This document shows positions 26,582 to 34,459 of a stretch of DNA of 50,120 nucleotides, piece by piece. The translations under genes were made by a program, and so were the position numbers. The stretch covers positions 1 to 50,120 of the IMG/VR virus record IMGVR_UViG_3300033144_001106, one strand, 5' to 3'. This DNA is from a virus. Position 1 is the first letter of the stretch; each line of letters opens with the position of its first letter. The notes below the pieces were generated by a model. It did not search any database. It had not been told where the DNA came from and saw only the letters and a list, made by a program, of their open reading frames with translations.

Positions 26582-27342
26582 TAGTTAGCCCTCACTAGTA
26601 CGTTCTCGCTTGTTTGTTTCTCTTGTGTCCGACGACGTAGCCATGTGCCACAGGTACTGCAACGGAACCTCTTGTATACTGAGGTCTTGGTCTTGTACGT
26701 GCCTCTGCTCTGCACATCAGTACTCGAGCAATGACTACACGTAGGCTTAATCGTGGTTGTGTGCAACCCTGCATTAGGGTGCGTCTTGATCCACGGTAGC
26801 ATGAACTTGTACAGCTTGGGCAGTAACACTACGTCCTGCCTGTTGTACTTCTCCATCATCTTCCATGCCTTCTCGTCACCATCCATGCAGTCATACCATA
26901 GCTCGATACCTACGTGCTTGACCTTCTTGCCTAGTCCAAAGTACCGGCAGACAAAGTCAAGTTTATTGCTTGCCATCCTGAAGTTTGCCCTGACCGCAGT
27001 AAGTAAGTCCACTTGTGAATAAGGCGAAGGGGGAGTTCTTCCTTGCAACGCAAACTCTCTGTTAATGTGCTTGATGTCGAAGGACTTACCGTTATAGTGG
27101 ACGACCGCTTCTGCTTCGTCGAGCAACTCCCACAGTCGTCCAATATGGTCATCGTCACCGACCTTCCGAAATATGACATCACGTTCTCCTTCCCACTTAG
27201 CTGCCCAACATAGCATCTGCGTTGGTTCTGACAGTTGGTTAATAGGTATGTACTTGGGAAACAGATTCCAGAACGACCCCTTATGTGGGGTCGTCTCGAT
27301 GTCCAAGTACAGCATACGTACTGGGCTCTTAACTCTTGGCAT
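26581..27342 (-). CDS. 3'-5' exonuclease-like (RNase H fold) protein with a zinc ribbon
   Basis: The ATG at 27342 has a GGAG site eight bases upstream; an in-frame start at 27375 has none. The 253-residue protein has D-I-E-T-T (residues 14-18), Y-N-G-K-S-F-D-I-K-H-I-N and a late Y-N-R-Q-D-V, the acidic pattern of DnaQ/YprB-type exonucleases. The C-terminal 50 residues are a zinc ribbon (C-S-H-C...C-S-T-C) followed by a basic tail, likely for DNA binding. It probably degrades or trims DNA during phage replication or host DNA breakdown. Confidence 0.75.
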   Translation of the reverse strand: MPRVKSPVRMLYLDIETTPHKGSFWNLFPKYIPINQLSEPTQMLCWAAKWEGERDVIFRKVGDDDHIGRLWELLDEAEAVVHYNGKSFDIKHINREFALQGRTPPSPYSQVDLLTAVRANFRMASNKLDFVCRYFGLGKKVKHVGIELWYDCMDGDEKAWKMMEKYNRQDVVLLPKLYKFMLPWIKTHPNAGLHTTTIKPTCSHCSSTDVQSRGTYKTKTSVYKRFRCSTCGTWLRRRTQEKQTSENVLVRAN

Positions 27343-27652
27343 TGTCACTCTCCTTGAAGGCCTTGTTGTACTCATCAGCCTCTGTAATAGCCTTCAACAT
27401 GTACTCCTCGAAGGCATCCAGTTCCTTCCGCATAGCCCGGACAGGACGTAAGTCAGCCCTCCGTGATACGTAGTGGTTCCTTGCTTCCTCAGTCTGACTC
27501 ATTTCACCATGTGCGCAAGCCTCCCAAGTACCCTTCTCTTTCTGTTCCCAATACTCAAGCGATACTGTCCAGCCTACGGCTGCCATGCAGTCGTTGTTAG
27601 GTGGTTGCAAGAACTTCTTACTTGCCTTCCGCCATCCTTTAGGTTTACTCAT
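27329..27652 (-). CDS. Hypothetical protein
   Basis: The ATG at 27652 (MSKPKGWRKASKKF) lies ten bases after GAGGA; an in-frame ATG at 27661 is too close to that site. The 107-residue product is basic at the N-terminus with a Trp-rich middle and a charged helical end. It overlaps the neighbouring exonuclease gene by 14 bases and the resolvase gene by four. No family is recognised. Confidence 0.55.
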   Translation of the reverse strand: MSKPKGWRKASKKFLQPPNNDCMAAVGWTVSLEYWEQKEKGTWEACAHGEMSQTEEARNHYVSRRADLRPVRAMRKELDAFEEYMLKAITEADEYNKAFKESDNAKS

Positions 27653-28080
27653 TGTAGCCATTCCTCTTTCCATTCGCCTACTGAGTAGTCGAATCCATTC
27701 GCCTCACACCACATGGTGTAGGTCGTCGTGCTGTTCTTATGTATCTTGTTGTCCCTCATGAAGAGCATCTTAACGTCAAGGTCGGGGTGAGCTGCTGCCA
27801 CTGCAACCATCTTGCGCCTATCGGCGGCGGTGAAACGCCCCTTACTTTCAACGATAACGCCGTTCGCCAAGAACCAGTCCGGTGTGTACCAGCCTTCTCG
27901 TACCAAGGCATGAGAACCACAGTCTGAGCACTTAGCGAGATTCTTACGCAAGGGTTCTTCATACAGGTAAGAGTACTGTTCGTATTCATACTTGATCCCC
28001 TTCTCATCTAGCTCATCGGCCAACCGATCCTCGAACTTAGATCGGTGGCCTTTCTTAGTTACGCCCCTACGCCTCGCCAT
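27649..28080 (-). CDS. Endonuclease I-like Holliday junction resolvase
   Basis: This 143-residue protein shows the T7 endonuclease I pattern: E17 in F-E-x-x-L, Y-T-P-D-W-F (Asp 68), then V-E-S-K (Glu 78, Lys 80). These are the metal-binding residues of this PD-(D/E)XK-type nuclease. C-S-D-C-G-S in the middle may hold zinc. It resolves branched DNA before packaging and helps degrade host DNA. A stop/start overlap follows into the next gene. Confidence 0.85.
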   Translation of the reverse strand: MARRRGVTKKGHRSKFEDRLADELDEKGIKYEYEQYSYLYEEPLRKNLAKCSDCGSHALVREGWYTPDWFLANGVIVESKGRFTAADRRKMVAVAAAHPDLDVKMLFMRDNKIHKNSTTTYTMWCEANGFDYSVGEWKEEWLQ

Positions 28081-28315
28081 ATTCCCATTCCTTTAGGAGG
28101 TTCAGGTAGTGGATAGCCTTGTCAATGTCCTGCTCACCACCCTTAATGTGGTGACGACAGATGTACTTGATAGCGTTGCCCTCAAGCCACGACAAGCCGT
28201 TCTTGTATATGAACTCCGAGGGTTGTATCTTGCATGAGGCATAGTGATTACCACCTACCTGCTCCTTGCTGGCTGGTGTGTGTCTGTCCAGCGAGTGAGG
28301 CAGTCCGAAAGCCAT
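28067..28315 (-). CDS. DUF3310 protein (putative nucleotide-kinase-like)
   Basis: Taken from the ATG at 28315, which overlaps the previous stop (TAATG), this 82-residue protein has Q-V-G-G-N-H-Y, the hallmark of DUF3310, followed by I-Q-P-S-E-F-I-x-x-N, E-G-N-A-I-K-Y-I-C-R-H and D-I-x-K-A-I-H-Y-L. This family is common in phages and is often labelled nucleotide kinase on weak grounds. The enzymatic role is unproven. Confidence 0.8.
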   Translation of the reverse strand: MAFGLPHSLDRHTPASKEQVGGNHYASCKIQPSEFIYKNGLSWLEGNAIKYICRHHIKGGEQDIDKAIHYLNLLKEWEYGEA

Positions 28316-28533
28316 TACTCTACTACCTCTACCTCTGCCCAAGCTACGAGGTGTACTATGTTACCACCTTCGTCATAACATAGTGAGTACATACCATCTA
28401 TGTGAGAGAAGGTGAGTACCTCACTGTCAACGAAGTCCCGGTGACAAGGTGGGTGCATAGTTCCCTTTTCTTCCGGGTCGGGGATCAGACGTACCTTGAC
28501 TCCCTGTCTCTGTCTTACTTCATGTAATTGCAT
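28315..28533 (-). CDS. Hypothetical protein
   Basis: This 72-residue protein starts at the ATG at 28533, which overlaps the stop of the Cas4-like gene and has a GGAG site. The sequence has a central M-H-P-P-C-H-R-D-F-V and L-C-Y-D-E-G-G-N-I-V-H-L-V-A-W-A-E. Beta-rich, with three Cys/His-like ligands. Unknown function within the replication operon. Confidence 0.6.
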   Translation of the reverse strand: MQLHEVRQRQGVKVRLIPDPEEKGTMHPPCHRDFVDSEVLTFSHIDGMYSLCYDEGGNIVHLVAWAEVEVVE

Positions 28534-29414
28534 TACGTTATCTCCGGAGCCTTCGGCTCTCTGTGTACTACAGTTAGATCGACTGGCTTGTGACTGTACG
28601 CAAAGGTGCGTAGTCCCGGCCAGCATTGCTTCTTGAAATCACAGTAAGCACATGCAATAGGTAAGCACATGTTACCACTCTTGCCATACGGCTCATCAGT
28701 GTATCCCTTGACTACATCACACTCATCCTCTGTCTCAATAGCCTCGATGATAGCATGAGCACGGCTCTCGATGTCAACAACAGTAGGTACGTCACACTCA
28801 GTGTAAGCGATGTGTCCGTTCTGTTTGTCTATCCAGATGAACCCTTGTTCTGCATTACCGAACCCACCGTATGCTGAGTAGAACCCTAGCTGCCACAAGT
28901 ACCCGAACGAATCGTTCTGGTGATTGATACCTTGCTTGTACCTAGTGAACCCGTAGCTAGATGTGGTCTTGACATCCATCAGGACACCATCAACAACACC
29001 ATCTATCCTGCCTGAGATCAGCCAGTCCTGCTGGTCACCACTCCTAAAGAGTTGGTACTCTACTCTAGCCTGTTGGTCGGTCACTGTGTGACCTGCCTCC
29101 TCTGCCATGTAGAGTACAGCCTCCTCCAGTATGTTACCATACAGGAACTTGAACTTGGTGTGTCCAAGTAGAGGTGCTTGCTTCTCAGGCATGTTGAAGT
29201 TGTACCAGTGCTTACGTAAGCATGACTTGCCTAGATCACTAGCCCATAGCTTGCCCCTCTCACGGGGTTTATCCCGCTTGAGGGTAGCCTTAGCCATCTC
29301 ACCACCGATACGCATAGCGTAGTCGGCAGCAAGCTGACCGTCTGGTTCGTGATCTTGACTAGCATCCAACACCATATAGATGTCAGTTGCTACCGTGTCA
29401 ATGATCTTACTCAT
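28533..29414 (-). CDS. Cas4/RecB-like PD-(D/E)XK exonuclease
   Basis: This 293-residue protein has the RecB-family residues G-N-I-L-E (about 93-97), R-I-D-G-V (Asp 138) and D-V-K-T (Asp 147, Lys 149), followed by a Q-L-G-F-Y helix. An early Cys (S-C-L-R-K, residue 65) and a late C-x5-C-x2-C-x5-C cluster near residue 260 fit the iron-sulfur cluster of Cas4/AddB-type nucleases. It probably processes DNA ends in phage recombination or degrades host DNA. No CRISPR locus is present. It sits between DUF3310 and the OB-like gene. Confidence 0.75.
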   Translation of the reverse strand: MSKIIDTVATDIYMVLDASQDHEPDGQLAADYAMRIGGEMAKATLKRDKPRERGKLWASDLGKSCLRKHWYNFNMPEKQAPLLGHTKFKFLYGNILEEAVLYMAEEAGHTVTDQQARVEYQLFRSGDQQDWLISGRIDGVVDGVLMDVKTTSSYGFTRYKQGINHQNDSFGYLWQLGFYSAYGGFGNAEQGFIWIDKQNGHIAYTECDVPTVVDIESRAHAIIEAIETEDECDVVKGYTDEPYGKSGNMCLPIACAYCDFKKQCWPGLRTFAYSHKPVDLTVVHREPKAPEIT

Positions 29415-29904
29415 CGGAGTCCTGATCTAGTGCCATCTTGATCTCACGGTGTCCCGTGGCGAAGTCAGCTATTTCGTATGCTAGCTCCATGAACTCATCA
29501 AGTGCTGCCTCTGGTGTGGTGATCTTACCCTGTGCTATCAGGGCAGCTACGATTGTAGCAGCATGTCCACCGCTGTTTTGCCTAGCGATTGTGATACCTC
29601 TGGTTCCTTGGGCGACAGGAAACTCAGTTGCAGCTTGCTGCGGCGCAGTGGCCTGAGCTTGAACAGGAGCTGCCTTAATCCCTGTAGCTGCTGGGGCTGC
29701 ACCGTTCCCACCTTGAATGAGCTGCAATGATCCATACTTGTGCTCCACTGGTAATGTAACGGACTCGCCTACTACGTAGGCACACTTGAATCCGAGGTTG
29801 ATGTCCTGCCCATTGATCATGGCATGGTACACTTCTTTCGTTCCGAACTTAGTAGTCACATCCTTGGTGTAAATACTATCAATCACTCCTACTACATCTG
29901 TCAT
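29407..29904 (-). CDS. OB-fold-like protein, single-strand DNA-binding candidate
   Basis: This 165-residue protein begins with about 65 residues of alternating strand pattern (GVIDSIYTKDVTTKFGTKEV...INLGFKCAYVVGESVTLPVEH) resembling an OB fold. An Ala/Gln/Pro-rich linker and a C-terminal helix follow, ending in an acidic tip (QDSDE), as SSB proteins do. It lies between polymerase and nuclease genes. SSB function is inferred from layout, not from a specific motif. Confidence 0.5.
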   Translation of the reverse strand: MTDVVGVIDSIYTKDVTTKFGTKEVYHAMINGQDINLGFKCAYVVGESVTLPVEHKYGSLQLIQGGNGAAPAATGIKAAPVQAQATAPQQAATEFPVAQGTRGITIARQNSGGHAATIVAALIAQGKITTPEAALDEFMELAYEIADFATGHREIKMALDQDSDE

Positions 29905-29917
29905 CTTTGTTTCCTCT

Positions 29918-31807
29918 TTACTGCCAGTAATGACCCGACGTTACGTCGAAGTCAAGGTTGAATGGTAGACCGTATCGTTGCTCAACATCTATGCAAACTA
30001 CTTTCATCATAGCTGCCAAGACTGAATCACTCAGGTCTGTATCTACCAATATACTATCGTGTACTGTCATTCGTATGTCTGTGTCCTTCATGGGTCTGAC
30101 TACCTGCCATAGCAGGGCTAGTGCTGTCATTACAATGTCACCACCAGCGTACCCTTGCACCGGGTAGTTCTTAGTCTCGGTAGGCTTGAAGCTAAAGCTC
30201 CGCCCTGACCTACGTGCTAGCCAGTTAGGTGACACACTCTCCTTGAAGTAGAACTTCCTCTTACTTGTAGGATCTACAACTAGTGAGTCGAACAGTGCCT
30301 CACCATCCTTGAACCCTGCCGGTTGCATGTTGCCAGTGACCATCGTATAGAACTCTTCTTGCCACTCCTTCACCCTAGTGTACCTAGCGTAGAAGGCATC
30401 AATCAACTTCTTGATCAGTGCCTGTGGTTGCCCTGTCTGTATGCTCAGTCCCTTAGCACCACCACCATAGATCAATCCGAAGTTCACGTTCTTCACCAGC
30501 TTACGTTCCTTGTCCGTCATGTCCTGCTTAGTACGCCAGCCCATGACTTGCTTGCCAGTGTTGTAGTGTATGTCCTGTCCACTCTGTATGTCATTCAGTA
30601 GCACCTGATCACGACTCAGGTGAGCTAGGGCTACCACCTCCAGTTGCTTGAAGTCTATCTCATGGAACCAACAGTTGTCAGATCTAAACATGTTGCGTAT
30701 TATTTCTGGCATATTCTGCCCATTTGGTGCAGAGCTACTCAGCCTCCCTGTACCTGTAGTACACATGTTCATCTTAGGGTGGATGGTAGGTTGTACCTTT
30801 GCTTGCTCAAGGAACGGCCCTATGTATGTGCCTATCAACTTGTTGAACTTGCGGTACTCAAGCAGTGCTGTCATGTACTTCTGGCATGACCCTATCTTCT
30901 CTAGCTCCGCTATCTCTTTCTTCGACATCGGGTAGCCTAAGTGCGTAGGTTCTGTGTCACCCCACACCTTCTTGATCTCAGTTGGTGACAGCAAGCACTC
31001 CCTGCCCGGATGGTACGCTATGTTCTTACGCACCCTCTTGGTCAGTCCTGCTGCTGGCTCACCTGTCAGTAGGTAGCTGACAGTACGTGCTGATGTGAAC
31101 TTAAGATGGGTAGACAAGAGGGATGAACCATCGTCCCACCCTAGCTTATCAACAGTGAGTGCCCATAGCTCAGCTTCGGCACTGTCCAGCTCAATGTACA
31201 TATCTTCGAGTGTCTCTTCCGCCTTGTGTACATCCAACGGTAGACCGAGCAGTTCCATGTCTGCTAAGGCAGCCACATGTAGCTGGTCGTACTCTATGTA
31301 GTCAGGGTGGTTGATCTGCTGATGGTGCAATCTGAACGTACTGTCTACATCATCTATCAAATAAGGCTCCAGATCAGATAAAGGTATGTCCTCTATCTCT
31401 ACGTCAGCCGCAATGAGAGCCGCTAGGTCGAGTCCTTTAGCAAAAGGTATACCATGCTTAGCACATGAGGCCTCTAAGCTAGAGAACCTGAGCAGGTGAC
31501 CGCTCTGTCTGTACTCAGTGTACATGGTGCAGTGGTATTCGAACTTCTCCCACAGTAGGTCAGGTCGCTCCTTCATCAGGTACTTGAGGTCAAACTTGAG
31601 GTTGTGTCCAATGATCTTAGGTATACGTCCCCTAGTGTATGCTGTCTCGATAGCATCGAACAGGTCAGCACCACTTCGGGATGTCTTAATATCATCACCA
31701 CACTCCTTCCACCCATATAGGACAACGTAGTTGTCATCATACTGAGCCTCTGGACTCTTGTTCGGGCCTTTAACTGTTGTCTCTAGGTCGATTACTATTT
31801 CGTACAT
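29918..31807 (-). CDS. Family A DNA polymerase with 3'-5' exonuclease domain
   Basis: This 629-residue protein has exonuclease residues in D-L-E-T (Asp 7, Glu 9), H-N-L-K-F-D and D-D-V-D-S, then the polymerase motifs: A, D-F-K-Q-L-E (Asp about 385); B, K-L-V-K-N-V-N-F-G-L-I-Y-G (aromatic residue Phe about 443); and C, V-H-D-S (Asp about 584). The Phe at the nucleotide-selection position of motif B corresponds to the E. coli Pol I residue 762 type. It copies the phage genome, presumably with the helicase and primase next to it. It overlaps the helicase gene by 13 bases. Confidence 0.95.
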   Translation of the reverse strand: MYEIVIDLETTVKGPNKSPEAQYDDNYVVLYGWKECGDDIKTSRSGADLFDAIETAYTRGRIPKIIGHNLKFDLKYLMKERPDLLWEKFEYHCTMYTEYRQSGHLLRFSSLEASCAKHGIPFAKGLDLAALIAADVEIEDIPLSDLEPYLIDDVDSTFRLHHQQINHPDYIEYDQLHVAALADMELLGLPLDVHKAEETLEDMYIELDSAEAELWALTVDKLGWDDGSSLLSTHLKFTSARTVSYLLTGEPAAGLTKRVRKNIAYHPGRECLLSPTEIKKVWGDTEPTHLGYPMSKKEIAELEKIGSCQKYMTALLEYRKFNKLIGTYIGPFLEQAKVQPTIHPKMNMCTTGTGRLSSSAPNGQNMPEIIRNMFRSDNCWFHEIDFKQLEVVALAHLSRDQVLLNDIQSGQDIHYNTGKQVMGWRTKQDMTDKERKLVKNVNFGLIYGGGAKGLSIQTGQPQALIKKLIDAFYARYTRVKEWQEEFYTMVTGNMQPAGFKDGEALFDSLVVDPTSKRKFYFKESVSPNWLARRSGRSFSFKPTETKNYPVQGYAGGDIVMTALALLWQVVRPMKDTDIRMTVHDSILVDTDLSDSVLAAMMKVVCIDVEQRYGLPFNLDFDVTSGHYWQ

Positions 31808-33063
31808 CTGCTGTTACTCCCCGGAAACTGTGATGACATGAACCTGCCAGTGCCTACGTCGAAGTCACACTCAGTACGTATGTGCTTGAGTGTCAGGTCA
31901 CAGCATGGGGCTGGTGGTATCTTGTTCTTAGCCACATGTATGTACCTCTTGTCTGTCGGTGCATTGTTGTCCATGCCTATCATGATTAGTATGTCGGCTT
32001 CCCCCTGTAGTGCGGTCTTGCTCTTGTAGATACGATCTTGAGGGATATACTGCATCCCTTCAGCGCTTGGGTCTGCCTGCACAATTGCCAAAACTGGGCC
32101 GTACTCCTGTGAAACTCTGCGCAGCTCAGTACCGAGAGCTTCGAACTTATCATGGTCTTCCTTCTTGCCTGTGCCTCCAACTTTGAGGAGCACGTTGATA
32201 CCAATGATGTCATACTTCTCCCTCTTCAAGGCTTGCTTAATCTTAGTGATGTCCATGTTGGTGTCGTGTATCAAGTCCCACTTCCTACCATCTAGCCACT
32301 TCTCATACTTCTGCTGATGTAAGGCAGGGGCTGCCATCATAGCACGGTAGTCTACGTCTAGTGCAGCACTGATCATACGAGTGAACACCTTGTCCGGTGC
32401 TTCCTCGTTGTTAAAGAACACTGCCTTGCCCCCCTTAGGTAACTGCTCGAGCATGTGACTCATCTCTGAACAGAGGAATGACGTACCTCCCACTTCGGGA
32501 CGTTTGCCAACAATGGTAACGTCACCTGTTCGCACAGGCCCAATGGCTTTGTTGAGATCTTCGAGCCTCCAGTAGAGTCCGTCGTCACTGCGCTGATGCT
32601 GAGCGAGATCGTCGAGGGTGAGCATTTGAGACCCGCATTTGCTTGTATCACGGTTGTCACAGTGTGACTCAAGGGCAGTGATAATCTCGCTAGGGTTCGC
32701 ACTGCCTTCCTCCAACCTACGCCCTTGTCGTTCAAGCTCCGAGCCGAATCGAAGACTCTCCAGTTGATCCGTGAATACCTGCCTATCAGGGGTTGGTCGC
32801 GCAAGGACGTTATAAACAATCGACTCGTATGCCTTGTGTGCTTCCGGCTTCCAACCGGGGTGTCCATGTACTCTGAACCACATGATGAAGTCACGATCTA
32901 CCTCCGTTGATTGTGGGTACTGCTCATAATATTTCCCGAAATCTTGCACCAATGTCCAAGACTCCTTAGTGCATAGTCCCTTGTGTACTACCTTGCCGTA
33001 TGCGTCATACCCGTCTCTCGTAGTGAGTATCTTGAGTACGTCAAGGTCGATGTTGTCTATCAT
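31795..33063 (-). CDS. DnaB/T7-type replicative helicase with unusual P-loop
   Basis: This 422-residue protein has a RecA-like helicase core: V-T-I-V-G-K-R-P-E-V-G-G-T-S-F (P-loop region, residues 182-196), the E-E-A (about 218), and V-L-A-I-V-Q-A-D and I-H-V-A-K-N-K segments. The expected Lys of the P-loop (GKT/S) is a Gly (residue 193), while a Lys occupies position 187 just after the first Gly. The DNA codons are plainly GGA GGT ACG. It would unwind DNA at the fork with the separately encoded primase; the ATGA overlap at its start couples the two. Confidence 0.8.
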   Translation of the reverse strand: MIDNIDLDVLKILTTRDGYDAYGKVVHKGLCTKESWTLVQDFGKYYEQYPQSTEVDRDFIMWFRVHGHPGWKPEAHKAYESIVYNVLARPTPDRQVFTDQLESLRFGSELERQGRRLEEGSANPSEIITALESHCDNRDTSKCGSQMLTLDDLAQHQRSDDGLYWRLEDLNKAIGPVRTGDVTIVGKRPEVGGTSFLCSEMSHMLEQLPKGGKAVFFNNEEAPDKVFTRMISAALDVDYRAMMAAPALHQQKYEKWLDGRKWDLIHDTNMDITKIKQALKREKYDIIGINVLLKVGGTGKKEDHDKFEALGTELRRVSQEYGPVLAIVQADPSAEGMQYIPQDRIYKSKTALQGEADILIMIGMDNNAPTDKRYIHVAKNKIPPAPCCDLTLKHIRTECDFDVGTGRFMSSQFPGSNSRCTK

Positions 33064-33944
33064 AATCCCGCTCCTGTTATTGTCTTGAGTATCATACCGG
33101 GTTGGTACAGCTTAGGATCACAGTCCGTTATGTTCTGCCGTACATCCACGCCTGATACCAAGTGCCATGTCTTAGCTATGCTGTGTGATTGATCTAAGAT
33201 GTGGTCACCGTCGTTGTCTAGCCACACTAACCCCATGTGCATGTCAGGGCAATCGTTCAGTGCTTCCACCTTAGTCTTGACACCGTAGTTGACAAGCACA
33301 CCGAGGTGTGATGAATCAATAGGTGCGCTATAGATAGCCTCTGTTATGGCAAAGCCGCTAGCCAAGTCCTCTACCAGTATGTAATGCTTGCACCGTTCTG
33401 GGTACGGACGCATCACTGTGTATAGGATGGTGTCCTGTTCTTCTTGTGCTGTTAGATACTTAGGGGCTGCCCCGTCTAGCTGCCTCAACTGGTAGCCAAT
33501 GAGGTTTCTAGGTAGCGGGTCAATGTACTGCCATGTAGGTAAGTACACCCGATGTGAAGCTGGGTCATACTGTATCTTAGCCTCACAACATACCCGCTTA
33601 GTCATCTTCTTCTTGATCCTCCAAGCATGAGCAGCACTCGGCCAACGATCACCACACGCTACCATATTGGGTGGTATGTCGAATGTTATTCGCTTGCTCG
33701 TTCTCGGTGGGGCAAGCATAGAACCGAAGTCACGGTACGGTGTGTCGTTTGTATCACGCAGTACACCTGACTCGTTGCAGTTGTGACAGTACCCTAACAC
33801 CACGTTGGGTGAAGAGGCTGGCTTAGTAAGATACAATCTGTATCGTGTATCCTCACCAGCAGGGCAGTCCTTGTGACATACTGCTGTTGTCTCCCCTCGT
33901 ACTAGGTCATCTATCGCACTGGAGTATACAGTTAGGTCAATCAT
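33060..33944 (-). CDS. DNA primase (zinc and TOPRIM domains)
   Basis: The ATG at 33944 follows AGGAGG, so I prefer it to the in-frame start at 34049. The 294-residue protein has a zinc-binding site (C23-H, C27, C53, C56: CHKDC and YCHNC) and a TOPRIM region with V-E-D-L-A-S-G-F-A (Glu about 203) and W-L-D-N-D-G-D (about 245). In T7 primase and helicase are one protein; here they are separate adjacent genes with an ATGA overlap. Confidence 0.8.
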   Translation of the reverse strand: MIDLTVYSSAIDDLVRGETTAVCHKDCPAGEDTRYRLYLTKPASSPNVVLGYCHNCNESGVLRDTNDTPYRDFGSMLAPPRTSKRITFDIPPNMVACGDRWPSAAHAWRIKKKMTKRVCCEAKIQYDPASHRVYLPTWQYIDPLPRNLIGYQLRQLDGAAPKYLTAQEEQDTILYTVMRPYPERCKHYILVEDLASGFAITEAIYSAPIDSSHLGVLVNYGVKTKVEALNDCPDMHMGLVWLDNDGDHILDQSHSIAKTWHLVSGVDVRQNITDCDPKLYQPGMILKTITGAGL

Positions 33945-34110
33945 CTTCGACCTCCTCATCAACCCAGTCTCTTTGCTTAGGTAGAGCATAGCCACCGGGT
34001 TCATTGTGTCCGTAGAAGTACCGGCGTACCTCCTCCTCAGTAGGGACACGCATCCTGTCCTGCTCAGGTACTCGGCGGCCTAGTTTCTTGTTGTCGTCAG
34101 AGTTAGTCAT
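33937..34110 (-). CDS. 57-residue charged protein, unknown
   Basis: From the ATG at 34110, with GAGG nine bases upstream, comes a small protein rich in Arg, Glu and Asp (MTNSDDNKKLGRRVPEQDR...). It ends in an acidic run and overlaps the primase gene by eight bases. No motif is visible; it may bind a replication protein. Confidence 0.55.
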   Translation of the reverse strand: MTNSDDNKKLGRRVPEQDRMRVPTEEEVRRYFYGHNEPGGYALPKQRDWVDEEVEDD

Positions 34111-34459
34111 TCTCTTGTACCTCCTCGGTACGTTGGTCTTGCTGACTAAGACAAGTTTCATCGTCATTAGTTCCATCACTCATAAGTGCTTGTAATCTAT
34201 CGTATTGATCGCTCATTACTGCCATCAGTACAGCTATCGTTGTCCTAAGTTCAGCCTTAGCTTGCTCAAGCCGGTACGCTCGCCATTGCCACAGTGCAAT
34301 GACAACTACTAAGCCACATGAGAACCACGATACCGTGGTACTCAGTGCTACATAGGCTAGCACTACATTCATTGCCATGAGTATAGTTAAGAACATGCTG
34401 CTCATACTTGACTCGATTACTGGTACTTTAAGTACCACAATCTCTTCTTCATCTTTCAT
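34103..34459 (-). CDS. Small membrane protein, two spans
   Basis: The ATG at 34459 follows AAGGAG and overlaps the previous stop (TGATG). The 118-residue protein has hydrophobic segments at about residues 19-40 and 43-60, with a Gln/Glu/Asp-rich C-terminus that is probably cytoplasmic. It is encoded between the VWA gene and the primase gene. The function is unknown. Confidence 0.55.
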   Translation of the reverse strand: MKDEEEIVVLKVPVIESSMSSMFLTILMAMNVVLAYVALSTTVSWFSCGLVVVIALWQWRAYRLEQAKAELRTTIAVLMAVMSDQYDRLQALMSDGTNDDETCLSQQDQRTEEVQEND

